A DNA stretch of 64,000 nucleotides from Symbiodinium kawagutii (GCA_009767595.1 VSDK01018489.1:3403-67402); one strand, 5' to 3'. Counted from the first letter of the stretch, positions 12,225-25,496 are shown. Translations and numbers: made by a program. Notes: generated from the letters alone by a model not told the origin.

Positions 12225-12605
12225 ATAAAAAATAAATAAACATATAAATATTTATTTTTTTTAGTTATATATATATATATTATTTTAATATAATATCATA
12301 CAATATCGAAAAAATTATAATATTGTATAATATAAAATGATATAATATGATATAATATAATAAAATACAAGATAATATGACATCATAAAAAATAATTTAA
12401 TATAATGTAAAATAAAAAACGTGATATAATATAATGTAATACAATATAAGATAATATCATTTAATATAATATAATATAATATAATATAATATAATATAAT
12501 ATAATATAAAAAAATACAATATAATATAATATATTATAATATAATTTGATTTAATGTATTATAATATAATTTGATATAATATAATAAAACTATAAAAATA
12601 TAAAT
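12225..12605. repeat. Extremely AT-rich (TAATA)n-type tract
   Basis: About 380 bp consists almost only of A and T with recurring aatataatat units, broken by single G or C bases. No gene is present. Confidence 0.95.
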
Positions 12606-13439
12606 ATGAAAATGAAAAAAAGAATATGTTTCTGTGTAATTCAAACCCCAAGCCAACTCATCAGCCAACCATCCAACCCAACCGACCCATTGTTTCCATG
12701 GCACAGGCGGCGGACGGCAACAGTTATACACCAGGATCTTGAATTATTTGATAAGCGTGGTGTCCTTAAGCATTGACATAATTAACCTGATCTGTACACA
12801 GCACCATGAAGTCTGGAGGTTGTCTAATTTCTAGCGACAAGTACATAGTATCACAGCAAATCAGTAACTCCTGCACACAAATTTGAGAACGTTGTAACAA
12901 ATGATGGTACAGCGCTATTGGTACTGGTGAAAAATGGTCGAAGAACGCAGGACACATGAATATCATATTGTGTTGTGACTACTAACACTCACAAACAATG
13001 TTCATGGGATATCCGTATGAATGAACCACCTTTATGATAAACAAAAGATGTTAGATCCATAATAATAAACTGGCTTACTATGACAATAAGCATATTCAGC
13101 TTAAACTGAGATCGTTCTTCAACAGCTGGACCTACCATGGAATCCATCAATGGTGGTCCCTCGCTGCACCCACTTGCATGACCTGTCCAGCGTCGCATCT
13201 ACCCTTGGCTGGTTCCAACAAGGCTTCCATGACCCCCCAGCAGGGTCAGCCAAGCTCCCTGCGCTACGCTCCTTGCGCTGCTTGGGTCTTGTGGTCGTTC
13301 TTTCCAGTTCATGGGTACTGAGCAGTACCCCCCCCCCCGGTTAGATCCGTTGGTTTAGATTTGCCATCATTCAGTATAGCTATATCCTTTACAACTGGTA
13401 CCTACCCTAGTGAATTAACCTCAGCTTGCAGCCAATCAA

Positions 13440-13740
13440 GGAAAAGGGAAACAAAAAACACCGGGAGGGACACGCCGCTGGGGACCTGTTCAAAAAATTC
13501 CAAGATGTTTAAAAAGAAGACTTTCGGAGCATTCAGCAAAAGAGAATTACAAAGAAAGATCACTAGAGACATACGGGGCGCACAGCTGGCTGCAAAGCCC
13601 TGAGGGTTTCATCAAATGCCCGCCCCAGCTCTGTCCTCCGGCTCCAGTACCCAGGCTGGGATCGAGAGGAGCTCAAGAAGCGTCCGCCGGACTCCCTCCC
13701 AACCTTCCTTCGGCTTGACTCATTTCGAAACTGCCTTTTT
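13440..13740. other. Moderately GC-rich island, coding status unclear
   Basis: Open frames exist on both strands. The plus reading contains KNTGRDTPLGTCSKN; the minus reading contains RRTELGRAFDETLRALQPAV. No conserved family or consistent pair of splice sites was found, so it is left unassigned. Confidence 0.25.
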
Positions 13741-13747
13741 TCAGCTG

Positions 13748-14095
13748 TATGGCGACTGCAATCAGCACCAAAAATCACCTGGATAAACGGCAATTTCCCT
13801 TAGGTCGGTTAACCGTTATCAACTGCTTTGGCACGTCACTGCTGGTGGCCGACGGAAATGCATACTAATTTCGGAAAATTTTGATTGCATGGCAACTGCA
13901 ATGAGCGCAAAAAATCACTTTGATAAACGACAATTTCTCTTAGGTCGGTCAACGGTGGCAGACCGAAACGTCAGTATGAAATATACATTTCGCAATTTTT
14001 TTTGAATTGAATGGCAACTGCAACCAACACAAAAAGTCACTTTGATAAACAACAATTCTTTTACGTTGGTTAAATGCTATTGCTGCTGGCTGAGC
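13748..14095. repeat. Three tandem copies of a ~120-140-bp repeat
   Basis: Copies begin near 13748, 13889 and 14009 with atggc(g/a)actgcaa. They continue with caaaaa(a)tcac...gataaac(g)(g/a)caattt and then taggtcggt (third copy: tacgttggt). The divergence between copies is modest, so the duplication is relatively recent compared with the surrounding text. No coding function is evident. Confidence 0.75.
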
Positions 14096-14199
14096 AAAAT
14101 ATTTGCTGTTTGACAATCAATAAACCCGGCGGCGTGGGCGGGTACCCCACGCGAAGCGGGGTGAATATATTGTTTGAAAGGCACTCGAACATCGACCCT

Positions 14200-14650
14200 T
14201 TGAGATCCCCTTTGAATGAAAAAGAACGGGAAGATGTCAGTGAAAAGGGTGCAATCCAAAAAAAAAGCACAAGAAACCATAATTGTGGGCGGTCCTCAAA
14301 AAGTGGACTTAAGGATGCAACATAAACTAAATGAGAACCATCAATGCGAGAGGTGCTCGAAGACTCGGGTTTTTGAAGTCGTTTGTGGAACAGATGAGTG
14401 GAACCTTTCATTGGAACTTTTCCACCAGAGAGAAATGTTGCGACCAAAATGAAAAAGCATTGAAGAAAAACTATCATTTTGAAAGCTACTCGAAGATTCA
14501 ACTTCTCAGGACTTCCTTTCAGGACAACAGTTCATAAGCTGTTGGTGAATAACGGCGTTCACCCGCAAAAAGGTGAGGAAACTCTATCATCTTGAGACGT
14601 ACTCGAAAAGCCAACTTTTTGGGGACCCCCTTTCAACGCGAAAGGTTCGA
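14200..14650. repeat. Degenerate dispersed repeat block related to 11300-11950
   Basis: It shares the recurring words accat(c/a)at(t)ttg, gctactcgaagatt and ctttttggggacc with the 11.3-11.95-kb block. The 143-codon minus frame across it has no family resemblance. Confidence 0.4.
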
Positions 14651-14916
14651 ATATTCGGCCGAAAAAGGACTGTTCGAAACGAGGCCGAGAAAGAAAACAT
14701 TTAGAAAAAGAAAAACGCTCAACCCATTTTCTGTGGCCGCCCAGAAACGACGCCTGACAGGGGGCCTGGAGTCAGTGGCCCGCTTCACGCTACGGGACTG
14801 CGCGGCCTGCAGCAAGGCCTTGCCAAAGCTTCGCTTAGCCGGCTTACGGCGTCTGTGCTCACCAGTCTCGCCCGAACTCACTGGGATGGCCTCCTCCTTG
14901 ATCTTTGCCAACTTAC

Positions 14917-15350
14917 CTGCAGGGTCAAGGCCGTAGGAAACCCTGGGAGGCCGAATCGCAGGCGGGCAATTTGGCGCAGCGATTGCCATTGCCGGAGCGG
15001 CCTTTGCTGAAGCTGCACCTTCTCGCTGTGGCTCTGGCGCCGCCAAGCAATCGGAGTCCATACCGCCCGGAAAATTGTTCCATGTTTGTTGTCTGATCTG
15101 CCTCTTCCGTTTTTCTTCGCTGCCTGGCCTTCAACTGGGCCTGTTTCAATGTAAGCAAAACACTTGCCTGGGGCAGAGAAGGTTGGCGCCCGACAGCTTC
15201 CGCGCGCTTATGTTCATCGGCCGCATTCAAATCAGTAGCTGCGCCGTGAGAGGTCAAATCCTCCAAAGTGGATAAAGACACAGCAGGATTGCCTTGCAAA
15301 AATCTTGTGAAGTCATCGCGCGCACTCCCCCGTCTTTGCAACAAGGTGAC
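14917..15350 (-). CDS. Candidate exon or broken coding island, unidentified
   Basis: The minus-strand island is bounded by attcag (acceptor) and ctgcag|gtaagt (a perfect donor). The first part reads RDDFTRFLQGNPAVSLSTLE and continues to KARQRRKTEEADQTTN. The second part is in another frame and reads MDSDCLAAPEPQREGAAS to RPPRVSYGLDPAG. The two good readings overlap near 15065, so either only one is real or a one-base indel separates them. Alanine, arginine and glutamine are frequent. No family is recognised. It lies within the nicotinamidase intron region, so it may be a nested gene fragment or a mobile-element relic. Confidence 0.35.
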
Positions 15351-15589
15351 CTGAATGATCGGGACAGCCGAAGATTCGCGCGCTGTGCATCAACACATAT
15401 CATCACGTGATTTTGGCCAAAAAATCAGACATGCATTTCTTCTCTAAATGAATTGCTTGCGTGGATTTGGGCGCAAATCAACTCAGGTAGTTGGATAAAT
15501 TGCAGACTGGCATTGATTAGAATAGATTGGATTGCAAACAGAAGTAAACCCCATGGATCCTTTCATTCACCGAGTGCGCGGTAAGGTTC

Positions 15590-15591
15590 TG

Positions 15592-15658
<67 letters not shown>

Positions 15659-15726
15659 GTAGATAGGTAGATAGGTAGATAGGTAGATAGATAGATAGGT
15701 AGATAGATAGGTAGGTAGGTAGGTAG
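15590..15726. repeat. (GATA)n / (GGTA)n microsatellite
   Basis: About 16 gata units pass into gataggta and then ggta units at the right end, an internal motif transition. There is no coding content. Confidence 0.95.
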
Positions 15727-15739
15727 AAACAGCAGGGGT

Positions 15740-17410
15740 GTTCACCCATACTCATATCTCCCTCCGCCCGATTTTGTTCCAGGTCTCATAGCGAAAAATG
15801 CCGAACAGAATAATCCATCTTGAGAGGTCAACTCTTAGGGACGTCTGCACATGTACCAAACATATTGACTGATTTGCAAATGGTGGATTTCCCACTTCCG
15901 ATTCTGGCCAGAAAGAAAGGATGAAGATCATGTTTGCCAGTGCCGATCTGTTCTTGAGGAGTGTATGCAACAATGCACAACCTTGAAAGCCACAACTTTG
16001 CCAGCATTGTTTTCTCGAGCTGATGTGTTCTCACTTCGTCTTTGTCTACCTTTTGGATGTTGTATTTCTTGGACCAGCATTCCTCAACCCCTGCAACAGC
16101 CGTCACTGGCACGATGCCAAGATGGTTCTGCAATCACCGGCAAGGTGTTCACACAATAAGTCCCTTGCCATGGCATATTTTCATTATGACAGCGGAAAGA
16201 TACGGATGGGTCACTATCTGACTTGGCTATGACAAGAAAGGAGAGATTTATCAAAGCACCTTATGGGATTCTACACCATAAGAACAAATTCTTAGCCAAC
16301 TTTTTTGTGCTGGTCAAAACCAATAAATATGATCAATACACATGGAACACATCTGCACTAGGTTGAAACCAGTCGCATGGCCAGAATTGGTGTCGTTCTG
16401 GATGTGCATGCCTTGGTGCCGGCACCACCGGGCATATCTTTTTGCTGGTCATGGCAGCCTCTACCTCGCCCCGGAAAATCAACAGTCTCCTGTGGTGGTT
16501 CATCGTGATTAACAGTGGTCAATCTTGATTAATGGCTGGTTAACAGTGGATAGCGGTCGTTCATGATGGGTACTGATACTTGATAGTGGTTGATGCTGGG
16601 AAATGACTAAGGATCAATGATGGTTGAGTGATGGTTGATTGATTGATGCTTGATTTTTGGTTGATTGATGGATAAGGACAGTCAATGATGGTTAGCGATT
16701 GTCACATAATTCATGGCAACTTAAAGTGAATGGTTAATGATTGGTGAATGATTGGTTGATAGCAAAGTGCTCGACCAGGAATAACAACTGCTGCCAGGTA
16801 CCGATGTTGTCATAGAAGGCCCCGTAACCTCAGAGGGGTGCGGCAGACCAAGCTCTTTGCAGAAACAAGCAATGAATTGATGCCACAACTGTGGACACCC
16901 TACGCGAACACAACAAAGTTGTTCAACGAGATTGCAGTATCAAAACAACTAGACTCAGTTGAGTCACTTTACTCCTAGTTGTACAGAATTTCAAAAGGAC
17001 GATCGCCCGGCTAGCAGATTCGTGCCATCGAGGAATGCCGTGGAATACTCCAGTTTGGGTGCTGGTTCTAGTCACTGTATTTCCCCATCATGGCTGTTGC
17101 CATCGCTAATTCCGAATCGACAAAGCAGCGATTGTAGGACACCCATGAGCATCCAATCTCATCAACAACTGCAGTTGTGTTGCATTAACATGCGCATCAA
17201 TTCACCTACCATGGCTGGTGAAACGCCACTCCAGGCAGCTCCTGGCTTGGCTTCCCAGTATGAATGGCAACATCCTCCACAAGTGCAACTTCTGCATGTG
17301 TTGCTTACCAATGGTTTGAATGCTTCTCAACCCCGGAAAGCCCAAAGTGGGTCCTGCTGGAAGACCATGAAGAGCCTGGTTATGGAATGTACTCAAAAAT
17401 CTAGAGTAAT
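15740..17410. other. Intron-like stretch, no recognised gene
   Basis: ATGGTTGA-type text dominates 16.5-16.75 kb. Short GC-richer spots near 16.40-16.48 and 16.79-16.86 kb have minus-strand readings with splice-like ends (for example LGLPHPSE before a gttacg donor) but are too short to assign. The 195-codon plus frame at 16959-17546 ends inside a MITE copy and is not supported. Confidence 0.35.
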
Positions 17411-17414
17411 CATC

Positions 17415-17525
17415 ATGTGGGTGTTTCTTAGAATAGGGAACCCCAAAAAAAAGGACGGTTTACTACTGCTAATGGTCCCATATTGGATGATTTGGAGGTA
17501 CCTCTATCTTGAGAAACCACCATGT
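17415..17525. mobile_element. MITE-like element family A, copy 3
   Basis: This copy starts tgtgggtgtttcttagaata and ends ctatcttgagaaaccacca. It is full length with diverged inverted termini. Confidence 0.65.
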
Positions 17526-17651
17526 ATTAAAAGGACGTTGCTTTGAACCCAGGAATCCGTGACGTCTATGAAGCCACCTCTCAGAATGGACTGATCAACC
17601 GTAGGTATCGTCACCAGCGGTGGAGTGGGCTGCTCTGTGTGCGCAGCACAG

Positions 17652-17982
17652 CTGGACCAGCAACTGCTCCGGGGGAACAGGGCAGAGACGTGCGACGAAG
17701 ACATCGTCACGACGTTGAACGGCTCGTCAAATGACCCCTCTGTAGCTTTAGAACTAGGATCACAACCGGGTCCCTCACTGATGCGGCGCGGCACCGGCAC
17801 AGCAGTCTACAACAGTTTCACCTTCGATTCGCTTCTGCAGGTTTATAGATTATCATGAGGGCTGGTGATGGTCCCTTAGCAAAAGGACCGCAAAGCCCTC
17901 TTGGGAGGCCGATGAATTCATCGCCAGGCTGCTGTCCACACAACTGTTCACGCCCTTCCTCACGATCAATGCCTTCAGCCAG
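17652..17982. other. Two coding-like islands, strand uncertain
   Basis: Plus strand: after gtgcgcag comes AQLDQQLLRGNRAETCDEDI. A second island from 17880 reads SWEADEFIARLLSTQLF and TPFLTINAFSQ before gtgaaa. Minus strand: the same DNA reads HLAEGIDREEGREQLCGQQP and SEGPGCDPSSKATEGSFDEP without stops. The plus reading has better splice signals. The recognised genes around it are on minus. No family is identified in either direction. Confidence 0.3.
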
Positions 17983-18933
17983 GTGAAAACACGAGGATGA
18001 CGCCATGACAATGACTACGACTAAGTGTACAACAACATCACTACTATCATTGGTGGCAAACGCTTAGCGTGCTGGTTGCAACGATGGCTGAATAATAGTA
18101 ATGTTTAACGGGCTACAGCTGGAAATGATGAGCGAGTGGTTAAAACCTTTCGGTATGCAAGTTGGCTATAGTATGTCCACTTTCCGGCTGATCGCCACCT
18201 GGTGTTCTCAGAGACTCGGATCTTGATTCCACTGAAACGGTGGGTTGTGTCCCACGAGTAACTGATATTGACAAACCAACAAATAAGCAGCTTGTTGGAA
18301 TGAGACATCAACTCGTTGTGTCCGCAGCAATGCTTATTACCAACAAATAACCCGTCACTGGTTGTTGCCCCAAACATTCAACCGGCTGTCAACCTGCTGT
18401 TTGTGAATCTGTTTGTGGGTCATCCTCTGGTTGTTGCAGACAATCGCCCAAGTTGGGTTGTTTATGAGCCCATCAGGGACGACTTACATATCCACCCATC
18501 TGGATGCTGGTACCCCCAGTCCCGACTTAACAACCTCTATTTTCTGTACGCCAGGTATACCTACCATCTGGTTTCACCACTCCTGGGCGCTGCTCCTGGC
18601 CTCGCACCCTCCCAACCACCAGGTAAACAACCACATCCCACAGGCCATCTTCAGGTTAGTCGTTGATCAAGGCAAGTGTCCAGCAGAGATTGTTGACGGG
18701 GCTTGAGGATGGTCAATGACGATGTATCATGGTTTATATTGTTAAACCTCATTATTATGTGACCGTTGGTACTGACCACTTTCATTAACTCTGGGGGTAG
18801 GTCACAACCATGGAACCACCTTAAGGAGTCGCATTTGGTGGGATCTTCCCCTTGGAAGGATGGGGTTCATACTGGGGAAGTGATGGGAAGTGGCGAATGC
18901 ATTCTCGACCAACAACAATGCTGGTTGAGGTAC

Positions 18934-19013
18934 GTGGTGGTTTCTCAAAATGGGGGCACCCCTACATCATCCTTTCCAAACTATTTATTCTCAATTTTAA
19001 GAAACCACCATGT
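18934..19013. mobile_element. MITE-like element family A, short copy 4
   Basis: At about 80 bp, this copy keeps both termini (gtggtttctcaaaatggggg and tcaattttaagaaaccacca) but lacks about 30 bp of the core, as an internal deletion derivative would. Confidence 0.65.
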
Positions 19014-19629
19014 ATACCCTGAAACCATTCAATGTATTTGATCATGAACCAGTATCAAGCCTATAAATCCGTGATGAACCACACATAGATATATGCTGAT
19101 GTTCAAAAAGGATTGATATCAAAGGGTCTGGAGCAACAACGGTAACAACCACCTAGTGAAGGCTTGATGATGGTTCATCATTGTAGTTGCCCTCTGGCGA
19201 ACTAAGCTGGTTGCGCTAGAAATCAGCATTTTCGATAGGTAAACCATTAAACATAGTAAAAACCATAGTAAACATGGGTAACCAGGATAGAAACCATATC
19301 GCCGAGCTGCGTCGGAGGGAACCGTCAGGTCTTCCTGTAGCAGCGCTACAACGCGCCATGACACCACAGCAGGAGTAGTGCTGAAGCGAATCTTGGGAAG
19401 GACAATGGCCCTTTAATTGGTGGATAATGGTGGTTCAAAGTAGTTGTTGGTGGTTGATCTTAATTCTTAATAGTAGTTGTTGGTTAATAGATAGCACCGG
19501 TTGATAGTAATTATGGTGGTTGATTCTACTGGTTTTATAAACTGCTATGGTTAATAGTACTGTAGTTATTGGTGGTTGATAATGGTTGATACAATATACT
19601 GATTATGATGGCTAGTAATATGATTATCA

Positions 19630-19733
19630 TTGGTTGGTGGTTCAACCACCCCATCATCGAAAATATGCTAGTCAACCAACCAACCATTTGATACCACTAG
19701 GGAAAACAAAAAATGCTTTAAAACCACCAACTA
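19630..19733. mobile_element. MITE-like element family C, copy 2
   Basis: The copy runs from tggttggtggttcaa to ttaaaaccaccaacta, with the conserved interior gaaaatatg.tagtcaaccaa and ctagggaaaacaaaa. Confidence 0.6.
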
Positions 19734-19799
19734 GAGGACGGAAATCATGATTATCGGGGTTATTGATAATAATGGCAAATGATGAGAATAGCATGTATG

Positions 19800-19914
19800 T
19801 GGCTGTGGGTCAAAACCCTGTACCCCTGGTTCCCCCATCACTAACCATTGTTTTCCCTATAGTTTGTTGGTTATTATCCCTCATCATTGGTTGGTAAATA
19901 TTGACCCATAGCCA
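19800..19914. mobile_element. MITE-like element family B, copy 1
   Basis: This element of about 115 bp starts tggctgtgggtcaaaaccct and ends ttgacccatagcca, inverted termini of 14 bp with one mismatch. The interior contains gtacccctggttccccc and gttggttattatccc. Confidence 0.7.
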
Positions 19915-20081
19915 TGTGAGCATAATTTTTTAACGGCTCAAGACGCTGTTACGACCTGGGCTTCGTCCATGGGTTCGGTGTGGTCCCAGTGAAAATGGGG
20001 ACGAGCACCCACGGTCCGAATTCCACCAACCCTCAGCAATCATTGTGGGACCTCAACAGGTGATCATGACTGACCGGGTTT

Positions 20082-20453
20082 GTGCATGATCCTCAAATGG
20101 TCATTTTAGTAGAGAAACGAACCAGCTACTTGCATTTGTGGACAACTCCATATCAATTAAGTGACCTTGCTTTGCCCTCGTTGATTCGTATCCCAAAGCA
20201 AGCATCCACTGAAGCAATCCGCTTCCGCGGCAAGGAAAAGGGGCTACACCCGCTCAAGTTGGCAAGCCAAGTACCATTGAATCGCTGTATGGATAAAGGT
20301 TTGGCATCATCCAGAAACCATGAGAACAGAAAGTACAAAGAAAAGTCATTGCCTTTGCGCACTAATTCTCGCATTCACCAACCAACCATCTCTTCAGGCA
20401 CACCATGTATAGACACTCAAAGGAAACGGGGAGGTGAAAAAACAAAAACTTGA
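20082..20453 (+). other. Unidentified 123-codon open frame
   Basis: The plus-strand frame is open from MHDPQMVILVEKRTSYLHLW to a TGA at 20453, with basic and serine-rich sequence towards the end. The VEKRTSYLHL segment faintly recalls integrase-type transposases, but no catalytic triad could be laid out. The minus strand is also open for 73 codons. It may be chance or a transposon scrap. Confidence 0.2.
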
Positions 20454-20699
20454 CTTTAGAAAAGTGTTCACTACTCTGAGGATATAGTTCTATTCAGGAA
20501 CAGATGGACCCACAACCAGTGAAGGTTCATGGTGAGTTATACATGGTTATACCAGCTTGAACGATGATTGATGACTGATACCAATGTTGGCCAATGATGG
20601 CGATTGGCAAGTTTACTTTTGGGAGAAAAGAAGCCAAGGCTCCAGCCATGGGCAAGATACTGCTTAAAACCCTAAATGATAGGCCCCCAAGGGTTCAGT

Positions 20700-22180
20700 G
20701 GTTAATGATGGTTGATGTCGGATTGATGATTGGCACAAGTATACCACAATATCCCCTTTAGCAAGCTTGTAATAACCAAAGCTGTTGGTTATATCCACCC
20801 AGCATTGTCTGACCGTCATCATGGGCAATGCCTTGCAGCCGGGTCTCATGAAAACGTTGTCCGTGGGTATTCTGAATACCTCAGTCTTTTTGTTGAGCTG
20901 CCGTCTACGTGGTTTTTAAATCTTGGTTGCTGCAATGTTACTGGTTGATACTGGCTGACAATGGTTACGATCGGTCACCGCTCATAATGGTTGAAAATGG
21001 TCAACAATCGAGGAGAATGGTTCACAATGCATAACAGCCACAAAAAAACAAGACCAACTTAACAGCCACAGCAGCAACAAAATAAAAAGGCAACAGCAAA
21101 CAAGCAGCACCAAGTACAAGTTATTGCAAGGAAAAAACTCAACAGCAACCAAGGACGCAACCCACAGGAGATTGACCCAGAGCAGGTGTATAGGCATTTG
21201 GCCTAGCAACTGGCAAGCACACAATGTCGGTCACAAGTTCAACCAATCTTCCTAGCCACGTGGTTCCCAAGGAATCAAAGCCGCCACGCAGTATGTACAA
21301 TGTGTGTGCACACGACGAGTCAGTATCCATCATGTATATATATACACTGTTTTTGGTACGCTTACGCAAACATGAACACAGGCATCTATGTGTGTATGTG
21401 TATATGCGTATATATAAACTACATGTGTGCGTGTATGATTGCATATGTATCTGCACATGGAAATATGAATGCTGTATTCAACCGATCCATATATGTCAAA
21501 AACAAGCAAACGAATCTTCGGATGCCACCCATTCTCGGCTGTGACATGACCGAAACCTTATTTTCAGACACGGTGCACCCTCCAAATGGAATTGGTTCCA
21601 TCAAAAAATGTCAATAGATTGATATGGTAGATAGATATCTGTATCTCTTGCATGGTCTGAAAATACGGATGGCTAGTAACAACACGACTATCACCAAAGG
21701 CACCACCAGTGCTCAGGACAATAGGACCGTTCTTCATAAGCTTCCCGGGAACCACTACTGGTAGCCCCAGTTGCACTCCAGAAGCTATCTTTCATGTAGG
21801 AGGAGCTACTGGTGTCCCATGTATCATCAGATCCCAACTTCTCAAGGACAGTTGGGTGGACTGGCAACACCACAGGTAGTCACGACTGAGCAGGGCTTCA
21901 AAAGAAAAAAAACGTAACGCTGGGTGCTTACCAGGGGTGCCAGCGTCAAAGGGTGGGAAAATAGTCTCACGAGTATAAATGTCTCATCCAAAATCATCAC
22001 TGCTGTCACTTGGGGCTACCTCCATAAATGGACAGCCCCATATATGCAACAACCAACCGACCAACCGACCAGCCACGTACCATGCACCATTTTCATTTCC
22101 GAAGCTTGCTCACAGCTTTTCATGGAAATGCAAGCAAATCCCTTGCCACAAACAATTGTTCAGCATATTTATACATTTAT
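20700..22180. other. Intron stretch without recognised genes
   Basis: The block is mixed low-complexity text, including A/C-rich (caacaacaaag-like) runs at 21.03-21.15 kb and tatata-rich sequence around 21.3-21.5 kb. No splice-bounded islands were identified. Confidence 0.35.
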
Positions 22181-22181
22181 T

Positions 22182-22320
<139 letters not shown>

Positions 22321-22823
22321 TTGTTTATTTATTCATTCATTTATTTATAGATCTATATCTATATACGTATCTTTCTATGTAAATATATGCATACACCAGC
22401 ATCGGCCCCAAACAGCAGGAAGTCATTGCAAGCACTGCCACACAACATTCCTTCAGCTGACCAGCTTGGGGATCTCACCTAGCTACCAGTCAAGGCCCTG
22501 GCGATGAACGTCCCATGAATAAACGAACTGAGCTGGTAAGATGTTCATCGACCGTCATCTGCATGCGTTTTTTTTGGTTAATATTAACCCATGGTCATAT
22601 TATTGGCATATCACCTATTCTTTGTTGGTTCTCATCCCCTAATACCAGCCATTTGCCACTGCTAATCATTGGTCATTAGCCATTACTAATCATTCCCTGC
22701 AACCGTAGCAACAATCAAACATTATTTGCCATTATCAACCACTATAGACTGTTACTACCCAGTAGTTACAACCACACTCTCCCAATCATGTGATATTACC
22801 TGGTGAACCACCACCTGCCGCTC

Positions 22824-22852
22824 AGGTGCAATGAGCTGGCCAAAGCTCTTGC
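22824..22852 (-). CDS. Nicotinamidase gene, WPxHC micro-exon
   Basis: A 29-nt micro-exon follows gttgctgag and reads (K)QELWPAHCT. In nicotinamidases the segment W-P-x-H-C supplies the third metal-ligand histidine just after the D-x-H pair. The first base completes the AA left by the exon at 26866-26918, giving lysine, so phase and order agree. The best downstream boundary is a GA donor (acct|gagcgg). The assignment rests on the short motif plus phase, and would be weak without the neighbouring exons. Confidence 0.6.
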
Positions 22853-23038
22853 CTCAGCAACCATGGTGTGGCCTAATGATGCTCTAGATGCTTAACAACG
22901 GTGAGTTGATGATCAATCATGGTTGAGAATGGATAGTGATGCTTGACAATGATTGATAATGTTGAAAGTATGGCTAAGGATGGCTGATTGTGCTCAGAAA
23001 AGGAGAAAAACTGCATGAACTCTGATTATCATCATGGT

Positions 23039-24080
23039 TCATCCCATAGATTCATACCTGGCATAAAAAGGAAGATGAGAATCCGTTGTGCCAGCGGGTT
23101 GAAGGTCACGGTACAATTCAGATGATTCACCGGCTCGGGGGTACCAAGTGGACCCCAAAAAACTTACTGGAGCCGATGACCGTGGAATCTCCCATGAGTC
23201 GACCAGAATGATTCGTCCTCTTGAGGGAAACCAGCCAGCTCCGACCACAGCTAGTAAGGAATCGAGGGAGTTGTACTTTTACCCCTCAACAAAATCCTGA
23301 GATAATCCTGGACTGGCATGGGTCCACATGTATCCAGTTTGGAATCCAAGCCCTTGAAAATTGGACTTCGTTCTTACCCTGGTCTCCCCATGGCAGCCAT
23401 GGCGGCTTCCCAGAAATTCCACGTTTTCTGGATGGAGCCTTGTCTCACCATCCAGCTGTCTAGAAGGATTATTTCTAGGGATAGCCATAGGTGAACTAGC
23501 TGGTTAATGGTTATTTAGTTATGGAGGGTAGTAACCAACAATTTGTCTCCCAGTTGACAGTGACTGAAACTCCAGCTCTTCAGAGCTGCAGTGATATTTT
23601 TCAGCATCCCAGTCGCTCGAACTTCACCAGCGTCTCGTCTTTGGTGCAGTTTTTCCCATGGGCCATGGGCCCATAGATCTTGTTGTACCTTACGAACGAA
23701 AGCACTTCTGCTGTTTCGAAGCGATTGCACTGGGAAGCTACCCAACCAACAGCGACAATGATGGTTTATCCATTGGAAACCAACAAAAAACAACATCGTC
23801 CTGTGGATATGACCAGATATCCATGGATATTCTTTCTGGAAACAGCAGACTTTGTGGCTACACCCCGGTCAGTGGCAAAACTGACTACCCTTGGAGAAGC
23901 ATGGCAAAGCATGGAACCTGATGAACCAGCTACCATCTCCATTCGAAGGGGCATTATCTGCAGGGGTGCCCCGCTTCATTGCGGGGGATGGCATCCACGC
24001 AGTTCTCCGAGGAAAAGAAGTCGTTTACCATCAGTCACCAATATGGACCATCAGTCACCAAAGTGAACTATCATTGATTT
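23039..24080. other. Coding-like block, strand and identity unresolved
   Basis: Several minus frames look protein-like (for example RIILVDSWEIPRSSAPVSFL at 23.1-23.2 kb and VRKVQQDLWAHGPWEKLHQR at 23.6 kb). A 128-codon plus frame at 23680-24066 contains WIFFLETADFVATPRSVAKL. The readings are mutually exclusive and none matches a known family. It lies in the large intron region of the nicotinamidase gene and could be a degraded insertion. Confidence 0.3.
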
Positions 24081-24084
24081 AAAA

Positions 24085-25360
24085 TTACTAACTACCACTA
24101 TCAAACGCTATGCTTAACCAGCTCACTAGTTAGCCCATTCCTCACTGGGAGCTGCCGTTCCCTCCATTGTCTCTGCCCAGTTGCTCCGAACCACACAGTT
24201 TCAGCGTCTTATCATAGCTCAAAGTCACGAAGTCAAACGGCTGCCTCCAAAACAAAGCACCAATGGACTAACAGCGACACTTCTGTCATCAATAGTGATT
24301 AAGTTGTGATTTGATAGACATTGATAAATGATCAATTGATCACAAATAGTTATTGATCATAGCGATGAATAGTCATCAATGGTGATGCATGATCCGTTGG
24401 CTCAAGAATCCATAATAACAATAATAATGAATCAGGATCAATAGTGATCAATTGTAACTGGCTGAATCCAAAAAAGCGCTAGTGGTTGTTGATAATAGCG
24501 ATTCACAGTGATGGCCATGAAATGGGTTGAGGATGCTAATGGCTATTGACCACAGTGATTAGTGTTGATAATGATGCATGGGTGAATCATACCAATGCTC
24601 ATTGTTGATAGCAAGTAATCATAGTTCATCGTTCATAATTCGCTAAAAGTCATTTGCCATCATCGCTCATGGATCGTAGTGTTTCATAAATCATTACTAG
24701 TTAATCATAATCCATGATTGGAGACTGAGAACCATTAGTGGATAACATTGATTATGATCATTATTCATGGAGACTGCTTAATTATTGAAAGACGGTCAGT
24801 GAAAACGTTTAATAAACATTGGCTTTTTACTAGCATCTGTTATCTCGTTATAACCATCATGATAATTGATGACAATGATTAATACCCATGCATAATTGCC
24901 AGTTGAAAGTGGTTAAAGAGTCATAATGATCAATGGATGATCTATTCACCACATCAATGATTCATAGTAATGGTCAATACTGTGCTGGTTGGTTAACTGA
25001 GAGTGGTCGCCAGGAATTGACAAGAATCGTCGACACTCATATAATGATGTCGTTGCGGAGCAAATCGCATGCTTAGTATATGGGCAGTAAGTAGTGACGA
25101 CTTGATCAATGACAGAAACCGGGGCTTACTCTAGCATTTGACGGTTCACCCTCATGAAGAAGTTCTCACGTATACCTTGCTTCCATCAGTTGCCATCATT
25201 AAACGCTACAAAACATCATAAGCAACCAACCAAATAGCAATAGCCGTTACTACTATGGCTAAGATAATCCTTCAGTTGTACAGATGTATTGTGGATATAC
25301 CCAGGCTATTAAAGTTTACTGCTGCTTGTTCTTGGCTGCTTTCGGTACTGTCCTTCTGAC
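24085..25360. repeat. Degenerate GATCAATAGTGATC-type intronic text
   Basis: Short imperfect palindromic words (gatcaattgatc, aatagtgatcaatt) dominate, without a clear strand bias. No gene was seen. Confidence 0.45.
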
Positions 25361-25363
25361 ATG

Positions 25364-25496
25364 TGGCTAGGGGTCAATATTGATCAACCAACTTATGGGG
25401 GAAAATCACTAACAAAACTAGGGAAAACAATGGGGGATAATCACCAACTTATGTGCAATAATCGACGAACTTATGGGGTTAGTGATGGGGGAACCC
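25364..25496. mobile_element. MITE-like element family B, truncated copy
   Basis: One terminus is present (tggctaggggtcaatattga). The interior runs in reverse orientation to the other copies (gttagtgatgggggaacc at the far end). The second terminus is missing, replaced by the GC-rich island that begins cgggcgaccag. Confidence 0.55.

Noticed and set aside
16959-17546. 195-codon plus frame
   Set aside because: Its last third runs through a MITE-A copy, no splice or family support was found, and the composition is ordinary intron-like sequence.
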